Shown here: one piece after another, positions 33,590 through 38,909 of the stretch
Layout: every line of letters starts with the position of its first letter
Numbering within the stretch: position 1 is the first letter of the stretch
Source of the DNA: Defluviitaleaceae bacterium
GTDB taxonomy: Bacteria > Bacillota > Clostridia > Lachnospirales > WRAX01
Length of the DNA stretch: 38,909 nucleotides
Assembly: GCA_009780415.1 (NCBI GenBank)
Contig: WRAC01000024.1
Coordinates: 1 to 38,909 of the forward strand
Reading direction: 5' to 3'
Notes under the pieces: model-generated
What the model was told of the DNA's origin: nothing
Seen by the model: only the letters and a program-made list of their open reading frames with translations
Database searches by the model: none
Position numbers and translations under genes: made by a program

Positions 33590-34153
33590 TTACCTAATTT
33601 CCTTCATCGGTTCGCCCCATATACCGATTGCGTCACCATTCCAAGCAAAATATGTACCGCCAACAGTTTGAACCGGTTTTATTGTTTTTATTTTCTCCTC
33701 ATGGCTTAAATTTTCATTACACAAGAGTTCATCAGCAAGAACATTTCTAATGCTGCAAAGAAACACTTCACCATCTTTTAATTTAACGGATTGATTTACT
33801 TCCAACTCAAAAACCCACGGGCTTTTTGTTAAAATCGGAACATTAAGAACGCTGCCTTTTTCCACTTCTGATGTAACATTCGCCTTGTTGTGTTTGTCTG
33901 CGCTACCCCAATAATCCGCAAGCGGCAGTAGTTCCTCCGTAACGAGATTAGCGGAAAAAACTTTAGCAGCATGTATTCGGTCTTTTGTTAGCTTTTCTCC
34001 CCCGATGCAAGCCATGACACCCAATTCAGAATCCCAATAATAACTTAATTAACAAAACAGTCCGAAATTTGGGCTGCCGTCCTCTTTATATGTTCCATAA
34101 AGAAACAATGTCTGAGGGCAAAAATTATTAGAAACTGGTATTGATTTTTTCAT
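33590..34153 (-). pseudogene. flavin reductase-like gene interrupted by an in-frame TAA
   Basis: Reading the minus strand from the ATG at 34153 gives KKSIPVSNNF...YGTYKEDGSPNFGLFC, then TAA at 34049-34051, then, in the same frame, LSYYWDSELGVMACIGGEKLTKDRI and the rest of a flavin reductase-like (FMN-binding split barrel) domain to 33590. Without the stop it would be about 187 residues, a complete family length. As I remember the family, a Trp normally follows FGLFC. The downstream part could only be made from a TTG or internal ATG without a clear ribosome site. It overlaps the marR stop by ATGA, so the pair was once coupled. Confidence 0.8.
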
Positions 34154-34596
34154 ATAATATTCTCACTTTCGTTTAGGTTTGATAATATTCGCCGTAAAGT
34201 ATTTTCAAACGTGACTATCTCATCATCAGAAAATCCAGCGTAATAAATTTCATTCATTTTACGAGAAACTTTGTTGTATTCATCTCTTAATTTATGCGCT
34301 TCTGCTGTGAGGCTTATGCGGATTTGCCGTCTATCGGATTTATCGAAAACACGCTTGATAAGATTAATGTTCTCCATTCGGTCAAGCATACTTGTCAATG
34401 TCGTTTTCGCCAAACCTGTTTTTCTGGCAAGTTCCGCAATCGGAATGCCGTCCTCCTGCCATAAGACGTATAAGATTCTTCCTTGCGCCCCATTAAATTC
34501 TTCCACACCGGCACCCACAAGTAATTTTTCAAATATCCTCCCGCCTATTTGCTTAATTTGTGAATTTAAAAAGCCGCCTTGTGTCTCATGTTTCAA
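34150..34596 (-). CDS. MarR-family transcriptional regulator
   Basis: Winged-helix DNA-binding protein of about 149 residues. QGRILYVLWQEDGIPIAELARKTGLAKTTLTSMLDRMENINLIKRVFDKSDRRQIRISLT, read in pieces, is the typical recognition helix and wing with the conserved DxRR. A TTG start at 34596 gives GAGG a six-base spacing; a GTG at 34602 touches the site. The promoter is full-consensus and its spacer is a palindrome, so it probably represses itself and the coupled flavin-reductase gene. Members often sense phenolics or oxidants. Confidence 0.9.
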   Translation of the reverse strand: MKHETQGGFLNSQIKQIGGRIFEKLLVGAGVEEFNGAQGRILYVLWQEDGIPIAELARKTGLAKTTLTSMLDRMENINLIKRVFDKSDRRQIRISLTAEAHKLRDEYNKVSRKMNEIYYAGFSDDEIVTFENTLRRILSNLNESENII

Positions 34597-34622
34597 CGAC
34601 ACACCTCATTTCTTTATATGGG

Positions 34623-34651
34623 ATTATACTATATAGTACTATATCTGTCAA
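34623..34651 (-). promoter_or_regulatory. consensus promoter of marR with operator palindrome in the spacer
   Basis: Minus strand TTGACA (34646-34651), 17-nt spacer, TATAAT (34623-34628), perfect at both elements. The spacer contains the perfect 14-bp palindrome ATATAGTACTATAT (34631-34644), overlapped by a second one, ACTATATAGT. A MarR dimer bound here would block RNA polymerase, the usual autoregulation layout. Confidence 0.8.
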
Positions 34652-34719
34652 GCTGTTTTCAATTTATCTATCGCGATTATTACATGCGTAAAGTCTTTAT
34701 TTTAAATACCGCGGCGCTA

Positions 34720-34759
34720 TGATTGCATAGGCACCCGGGTTCGGCTGCCTATGCAATCA
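34720..34759. terminator. perfect 14-bp inverted repeat between two minus-strand genes
   Basis: TGATTGCATAGGCA (34720-34733) and TGCCTATGCAATCA (34746-34759) pair perfectly around a 12-nt loop. It lies 20 bases after the stop of the methyltransferase at 34780. Neither side has a U tract, so it may be a terminator needing a factor, an mRNA-end stabiliser or a protein site. Confidence 0.5.
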
Positions 34760-34779
34760 CTTGTTATAAAAGATAATGT

Positions 34780-35604
34780 TTATCGCCGCTTGCTTGCGAA
34801 AACGGCTAATTGAATGTCATTACCGTCATAAGGAATCCCTTCAAGGCTGTTCATAATCCCGTCAACGGCAAACCCTGCCGATTCAAGTTCGCTTGTGATT
34901 CGTTCCGGCGTAAAATAAGTGTCCCAAGTGATGTATCGCGTTATTTTATCATCAATGACAACGCTTACATCGCACGAAGCCTTATCATCCTGATACACCC
35001 AAGTTTTATTAATAACAGTATGAGGGTGCGGGCGTAAGAAACCGTTTTTACTGGTGTACCAATCTTGTTTTTCCTTGAGATTTCCCCATGTTTTGTCAGA
35101 ATGAACATCGAGCGCAAACTTTCCGCCGATTCGGAGCGATGAATTGACGTTTTTAAGAAACGTTATCCTGTCTGTATAAGACATAACTCCATAATCTTTG
35201 TAAATGATTACAGCGGCGTCAAACTCAACTGCTCCTAATGGCTCACGATAATCGGATAAAATGTAGGTTATATCAAGCCCGGCTTTCTCTGCTTGTTCTC
35301 TTGCATAGCTCAAGGAGTATCCGGATATGTCTATTCCCGTTACCGAAATGCCTTCCTGAGCGAAACGCCGCGAATAAAGCCCCGGGCCGCAGCCTAAGTC
35401 AAGCAGCTTTTTTCCTGGTGATAAATTTAATTTATCTATTAAATTTATACAGACTTTTTCCCTGCGTTCGGGACAAAAACTTGCCGCGTCATGGGAAGGG
35501 TCAAGGTGGGCTTCGTGCATTTCAGGATTTATGAATTTATCAGTCCATATTGAGGTATCAGCTTCGTATGGCTGAGGTTTCTGTAATAAATAAAAAAGGT
35601 TCAC
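34780..35604 (-). CDS. class I SAM-dependent methyltransferase
   Basis: 274 residues from a GTG start with GGAGGAAG upstream. Motif I is LLDLGCGPGLYSRRFA (about 67-82), then VTGIDISGYSLSYAREQA and FDAAVIIYKDYGVMS; the central part fits the methyltransferase-25 type. The target is unknown. The leader carries a short coding stretch and hairpins (35623-35685) that could control translation. Not an Erm or Cfr type by its motifs. Confidence 0.82.
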   Translation of the reverse strand: MNLFYLLQKPQPYEADTSIWTDKFINPEMHEAHLDPSHDAASFCPERREKVCINLIDKLNLSPGKKLLDLGCGPGLYSRRFAQEGISVTGIDISGYSLSYAREQAEKAGLDITYILSDYREPLGAVEFDAAVIIYKDYGVMSYTDRITFLKNVNSSLRIGGKFALDVHSDKTWGNLKEKQDWYTSKNGFLRPHPHTVINKTWVYQDDKASCDVSVVIDDKITRYITWDTYFTPERITSELESAGFAVDGIMNSLEGIPYDGNDIQLAVFASKRR

Positions 35605-35622
35605 ACCTTCCTCCGTTTTTAT

Positions 35623-35648
35623 GGAGGGTTATATAAAATACACCCTCC
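35623..35648 (-). promoter_or_regulatory. hairpin in the methyltransferase leader that can compete for its ribosome site
   Basis: On the transcript GGAGGGU (35648-35642) pairs with ACCCUCC (35629-35623). The CCUCC of the second arm can instead pair with the GGAGG of the ribosome site lying eight bases further on. The two foldings are mutually exclusive, a possible translational switch. Confidence 0.4.
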
Positions 35649-35685
35649 TTATTCGTGTTCTTTTTAATTTAATTATTTTCTTCAT
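35629..35685 (-). CDS. possible 18-residue leader peptide
   Basis: ATG at 35685, preceded by AAAGGGTG at seven bases, codes MKKIIKLKRTRIRRVYFI and stops with TAA at 35629-35631. It is Lys/Arg-rich. The last codons form the first arm of the leader hairpin and the stop touches the second arm, so a ribosome here would change folding near the downstream methyltransferase start. Coding is unproven for so short a stretch; it may be chance. Confidence 0.35.
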   Translation of the reverse strand: MKKIIKLKRTRIRRVYFI

Positions 35686-35734
35686 AAGACATCACCCTTT
35701 CGTATTTTAATACATATTTATTCAAACGTATGCT

Positions 35735-36238
35735 TCATTCAATATATGATATCTTACCCTCTTCAAAAAATCCTCTTGATGCGGGGGTTTCGTCGGAAAC
35801 ACCAACGGCTATGACGCAAAACGGGATTTTGGGTTTTAAAATATTAAACCGTTCGGCAACAGAAGCCATTAAATCTTCCTTAGGATATACCCCGCACCAG
35901 CATGAACCCAATCCCATGGAAGCGGCTTCCAGCAGGATGTTCTGCGTCGCCGCCCCGCAGCATTGTGGAAAATATCCCGCCGGCATGTCGGATTGCGGTA
36001 AGGCTATAATAATTATAACAGCCGTTGCGGTTTCACACATTTTCGCGTATTGGTGCATTTGCGCGATTTCGTTAAGCACTTCACGTTTTGTGATTGCTAT
36101 AAACTCCCATGGCCGTGTATTGCACGCCGACGGGGCAAGCATGGCCGCGTGGATCAACTGGTTCAACTGCTCCTTCGTTACGGGTTTATCCGGCTTATAT
36201 CTCCTGATGCTGCGCCGCGTTTCGATTTCCTTGATCAT
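35735..36238 (-). CDS. nitroreductase family protein
   Basis: 167-residue FMN-dependent oxidoreductase. The N-terminus IETRRSIRRYKPDKPV with the Arg residues that hold FMN phosphate, LAPSACNTRPWEF (35-47), and ASMGLGSCWCGVY are the standard motifs. Small size puts it among the short nitroreductases that act on quinones, nitro compounds or flavins. AGGAGG precedes the ATG. It lies 32 bases after the ProC-like gene, probably in one operon. Confidence 0.92.
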   Translation of the reverse strand: MIKEIETRRSIRRYKPDKPVTKEQLNQLIHAAMLAPSACNTRPWEFIAITKREVLNEIAQMHQYAKMCETATAVIIIIALPQSDMPAGYFPQCCGAATQNILLEAASMGLGSCWCGVYPKEDLMASVAERFNILKPKIPFCVIAVGVSDETPASRGFFEEGKISYIE

Positions 36239-36270
36239 TGTACGATTCCTCCTGAATATATAAAATGATT

Positions 36271-37035
36271 CTACTCCGGCTTGATTTTCATCATAACACT
36301 GGGCAGGATATCAGCCCAGGCTTTGATAACCCGTGATTCCGTCAATGTCTTTAAACAATACTCATTCAAACCGCCCGGGGTCATTTCCAAAGCCAACGTA
36401 TGCAAGTCCCCTCCGCGGAAGCTTTCCGCCCGCTGGCACAGCGCCCCGAAGAAGGTTGATGTAAATGAAATAGCCGCTTCGCGGCCTAACCCCTCGGTTT
36501 CCGCAAAAACAGTCAGATGGTGCAGCATTTCGTAAAATGAACTCATCAACGCGGTTATGGCCTGCATGATCCTAATTTCTTCCATGTTTCCGGCAAACAC
36601 CACGGTCCCCATCGGTTCAAGCAGCTTCCGCAGCTCCGCGCTTTCGGGATAAGCCGCTATCGGGCCTACACGCCGGCTGATGAAGGGAAGCGGGACGACA
36701 TGGTAAAAACTCCTTACTGGGCCGATTGCCGCGCGTATATCCTCCGGCGGGATTGTGGCTACAAGGTTTATAACCATCTCCCCGCCGGTAAAACGCAATT
36801 CATTAAGGGCTTCCGGGCATGACGCGGCATTCATGGATATAAAAACGATTTCAGATTCGTCAACAACACCCTGATTAGAACCGCAGACATTAACATTCGC
36901 ATACTTATTGGCAAGCATTGCCGACTTCACTTCATTCCTTGGCGAAAGAAAAAACTCATGCCGGTCATCAAGACCGCAAAAACCCTCTATCATATGCGAC
37001 GCTATCGCCCCAACACCCAAATACCCTATCTTCAT
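36271..37035 (-). CDS. pyrroline-5-carboxylate reductase-like NAD(P)-dependent oxidoreductase
   Basis: 254 residues from the ATG at 37035 (GAGG six bases upstream; an upstream TTG overlaps that site). IGYLGVGAIASHMIEGF is an N-terminal Rossmann motif, followed by SEIVFISM and a VNLVATIP strand, then a helical C-terminal dimer domain with MTPGGLNE, the ProC-type active-site segment. The overall pattern is ProC-like but divergent, so the substrate may differ from pyrroline carboxylate. Followed by the nitroreductase. Confidence 0.8.
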   Translation of the reverse strand: MKIGYLGVGAIASHMIEGFCGLDDRHEFFLSPRNEVKSAMLANKYANVNVCGSNQGVVDESEIVFISMNAASCPEALNELRFTGGEMVINLVATIPPEDIRAAIGPVRSFYHVVPLPFISRRVGPIAAYPESAELRKLLEPMGTVVFAGNMEEIRIMQAITALMSSFYEMLHHLTVFAETEGLGREAAISFTSTFFGALCQRAESFRGGDLHTLALEMTPGGLNEYCLKTLTESRVIKAWADILPSVMMKIKPE

Positions 37036-37069
37036 TTGTGACCTCAACCATCTTTCACTGTTTTATCCA

Positions 37070-37098
37070 TTTATATCATATTTAAGTAAAATGGTCAA
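37070..37098 (-). promoter_or_regulatory. sigma-A-type promoter of the ProC-like / nitroreductase operon
   Basis: Minus strand TTGACC (37093-37098), 17-nt spacer, TATAAA (37070-37075), five of six at each element, about 28 nt before the start codon's ribosome site region. Confidence 0.65.
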
Positions 37099-37144
37099 TT
37101 TTTTTGTGTATTTCATGGCGAATAAAACCGCTGACAACACTTAA

Positions 37145-38332
37145 TTATATCGCATTCACCTCTATATCGCCGCTGACAGTCTCGCATTTCACCATATAAC
37201 GCGCATTGTCGCGGTTCGTATAATGCACCCCTCTTTGCGGGTCATAAGCGGCTATTTCATCAAACGCGTTAGTTACGCTCCCGCCGCGTCCAACTCTAGT
37301 AAGCTTGAACTTAACATCACTCTCAGCCCCAAGCCCAAGCTCGATACTGCCCGAGGCGGTTTTTGCGCTGATATCGCCATGCACCTCACGGGCCTGGAAA
37401 TTAATGTCGCCTGACCCGCTGGACATGCGGATATTTCCGCTAAGCCTTTCGCAGCTAACCTCAATCTCGCCGGAGCCCGTTGAATAACTGATATCACCGG
37501 TTATCTCGTCCGTACTGACCTCAATACAGCCCGATCCGGCACTGGCTCGCACAGTACCTCTATGCCCCTCCACACTTATGTCACCGGAGCCCGTGCTGAC
37601 ATTGAAATTCCCCTCACCCTCTTCCGACACTACATCTCCGGAACCGGTTGAAACGTTGAACCCCTCCAGGGCCACACAGGACGTAAGCTCTATATCCCCG
37701 GAACCCGTCGAGAGTGAAATCCCGCCGCTGCCAATGTTATGAGCGCCAAGGTCGCCGGAACCTGTTTTTATATTCATGCTCCTTAAATTTTCAAGCCCAT
37801 CTACATCGACATCACCGCTTGAGGTTCCTATTTCGAGCGTCCCTTCATAGCTTACGGGTAACGTAAGCGTTAAATGAGTCGAACGCCTGCGTGTCTCCTT
37901 GATAATAAAAACACCGCCGGGCGCAACTGTCGCAGTAAAGTATCGCGCGTCATCATCATCTATTTCCACATTAATTATATCAGTGTCTTCACCGTGAACT
38001 TCAATATCGCTATTTATATTAATAACCTGTACTTTTATAATACCATTTGCATTAAGCCGCTGGATAAACGTACCGCTGCTATGTTCCTCATGATGACCAT
38101 AATCTCTCCGCTCTTTCATTTGTAAATGCGGTGCGCCGCCGGTATCATGGGTAAAATCCACCGCAATCTCACGCGGATCACCAAGGATACGGCAAATCTC
38201 CTCCTCACTTTTGCCGGCTCTTTCCGCCACTTCAAAATGCTCACGGAAATCATTTAAGATTTCTGTTTTAGTATTCCCGTCCATATTGCCAAGTTCATAA
38301 TTAAGTTTTTCAAAAAAATCGTGTTTAGTCAT
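37145..38332 (-). CDS. HAAS (DUF1700-like) domain plus DUF4097 beta-repeat protein
   Basis: 395 residues. The first 60 are the helical HAAS/DUF1700 domain (FFEKLNYELGNMD...ILGDPREIAVDF). After a charged linker comes a DUF4097 region of about 270 residues built from roughly 21-residue units, each centred on TGSGDI or a variant (SGSGDI, TGSGEI, TASGSI), at least nine copies, predicted to stack as beta strands. No membrane helix or signal peptide is visible, unlike many HAAS proteins. It overlaps padR by eight bases. PadR-HAAS pairs are common in Firmicutes; the role is thought to be envelope-linked but is not established. Confidence 0.85.
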   Translation of the reverse strand: MTKHDFFEKLNYELGNMDGNTKTEILNDFREHFEVAERAGKSEEEICRILGDPREIAVDFTHDTGGAPHLQMKERRDYGHHEEHSSGTFIQRLNANGIIKVQVININSDIEVHGEDTDIINVEIDDDDARYFTATVAPGGVFIIKETRRRSTHLTLTLPVSYEGTLEIGTSSGDVDVDGLENLRSMNIKTGSGDLGAHNIGSGGISLSTGSGDIELTSCVALEGFNVSTGSGDVVSEEGEGNFNVSTGSGDISVEGHRGTVRASAGSGCIEVSTDEITGDISYSTGSGEIEVSCERLSGNIRMSSGSGDINFQAREVHGDISAKTASGSIELGLGAESDVKFKLTRVGRGGSVTNAFDEIAAYDPQRGVHYTNRDNARYMVKCETVSGDIEVNAI

Positions 38333-38666
38333 TTTCCTTTCCTCCTTCTTCTGCGTTTACGCCGTTTAATATAGCCATCATGCCATTAACAAACATATAC
38401 CATTCGCGTACCAATTCATCTTTCCTTCTAATTCCTTCAGCCGTTATGCAGTAATATTTACGCGGCGGCCCTTCTTGCGATTCCTTCAGGTATGTTGTTA
38501 CATAACCCTCATCCCTAATGCGTTTAAGCAACGGATAGATTGTGCCCTCCGATATCTCCACCGCCTGTGAGATACGATTAACAAGTTCATACCCGTACAT
38601 ATCGTTCCTGCATAACAATGCAAGAACACATAAATCCAAGTTACCCTTTTTTTGCTGCGGGTTCAT
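38325..38666 (-). CDS. PadR-family transcriptional regulator
   Basis: 113-residue winged-helix repressor. LDLCVLALLCRNDMYGYELVNRI (in pieces), then EGTIYPLLKRIRDEGYV and a wing with GPPRKYYCITAEG, are all canonical. GAGGTGA lies before the ATG. The promoter contains a perfect 19-bp palindrome, so autoregulation and control of the coupled HAAS/DUF4097 gene are likely. Confidence 0.94.
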   Translation of the reverse strand: MNPQQKKGNLDLCVLALLCRNDMYGYELVNRISQAVEISEGTIYPLLKRIRDEGYVTTYLKESQEGPPRKYYCITAEGIRRKDELVREWYMFVNGMMAILNGVNAEEGGKEND

Positions 38667-38704
38667 TATTTCACCTCATTTCAGTATAATTTGTTGTTTT
38701 ATAT

Positions 38705-38737
38705 ATTGTATCACTTCGTACCTTGCATTGCAAGGTA
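38705..38737 (-). promoter_or_regulatory. padR promoter with overlapping 19-bp operator palindrome
   Basis: TACCTTGCATTGCAAGGTA (38719-38737) is a perfect inverted repeat about a central T. On the minus strand its TTGCAA (38728-38733) can be the -35 element, 17 nt from TACAAT (38705-38710). PadR binding would cover the -35, the expected repression geometry. Confidence 0.7.
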
Positions 38738-38751
38738 TATTTTAAAAATAA

Positions 38752-38771
38752 AACTCACTAAAAAGTGAGTT
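38752..38771 (-). terminator. intrinsic terminator after the rRNA gene
   Basis: AACTCACT (38752-38759) and AGTGAGTT (38764-38771) form an 8-bp stem with a four-base loop. On the minus strand, the direction of the rRNA, it is followed by TTATTTTT. A second small stem, GGTGT (38777-38781) with ACACC (38790-38794), lies before it. Confidence 0.8.
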
Positions 38772-38825
38772 GTTTAGGTGTAAAAAATCACACCCTAAGA
38801 ACTGAACACGGGGGGAGGAAGGATG

Positions 38826-38909
38826 GTGAGGACAAGCCCTCGATCAATTAGTATGAGTCAGCTTAACACGTTACCGTGCTTACACCTCTCACCTATCAAC
38901 CTTGTGGTC
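38826..38909 (-). rRNA. 23S ribosomal RNA, 3' end (partial, cut by the window edge)
   Basis: Read on the minus strand the sequence begins GACCACAAGGTTGATAGGTG and continues through AGGTGTAAGCACGGTAACGTG, then TACTAATTGATCGAGGGCTTG, the conserved last 80 or so bases of bacterial 23S rRNA. The exact 3' end is estimated. No 5S rRNA is found between it and the terminator at 38752, where it often lies. Confidence 0.92.

Noticed and set aside
35669-35692. Seven-residue frame from the ATG at 35692
   Set aside because: The ribosome site is only about two bases away; the overlapping 18-residue frame has better spacing.

Overview
The window reads as a chromosomal segment of an endospore-forming, motile, anaerobic member of the Clostridia (Firmicutes). 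The support is a complete spoVA operon with a sigma-G-like promoter, fliS plus a chemotaxis receptor, GlgC/GlgD paired ADP-glucose pyrophosphorylase subunits, the order DUF1385-prmC-prfA, strong GGAGG-type ribosome binding sites, an MEP-pathway ispD and a formiminotransferase-type histidine degradation operon. The exact genus cannot be read from the sequence.

Layout. 1-2600: glgC-glgD glycogen synthesis operon (minus) with hairpins behind it. 2697-6410 (plus): fliS, ispD, a membrane chemotaxis receptor with a long Pro/Ala tail, and a small HExxH/CxxC protein. 6411-6572: a MITE-like element with about 28-bp terminal inverted repeats. 6617-13647 (plus): a tightly overlapping histidine-to-glutamate operon, hutU - methyltransferase - ftcD - hutI - fchA - hutH. 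13653-16571 (minus): spoVAA-AB-AC-AD-AE, the dipicolinic acid transport genes. 16690-17328 (minus): a receiver protein whose phosphoacceptor Asp is Asn. 17400-23339 (minus): a four-gene operon of HD-domain protein, sugar-binding-type lipoprotein, 1038-aa GNAT fusion and amidohydrolase, which I do not recognise as a known system. 23399-23814 (minus): the RNase P RNA gene with a full-consensus promoter.

23918-26811 (plus): DUF1385 membrane protein, prmC and prfA (release factor 1 and the enzyme that methylates it). 26857-28035 (minus): iron-type alcohol dehydrogenase. 28186-32173 (plus): an Mrp-type cation/proton antiporter operon (E, F, G, DUF4040/B, C, D) with no full-length MrpA and an apparent frameshift in the B-type subunit. 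32176-37035 (minus) is an accessory stretch: two methyltransferases, a pyridoxamine-phosphate-oxidase-like protein, a MarR regulator coupled to a flavin-reductase gene broken by an in-frame stop, a nitroreductase and a ProC-like reductase. 37145-38666 (minus): a PadR regulator with a HAAS/DUF4097 repeat protein. 38826-38909 is the 3' end of a 23S rRNA gene on the minus strand, followed by a terminator.

The most unusual items are the 17.4-23.3 kb HD/lipoprotein/GNAT-fusion/amidohydrolase operon, the degenerate receiver, the 197-nt overprinted overlap of DUF1385 and prmC, the MITE-like element, the two broken or frameshifted genes, and a possible leader-peptide arrangement before a methyltransferase gene at 35.6 kb. 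All functional statements rest on reading motifs by eye; no database search was run.
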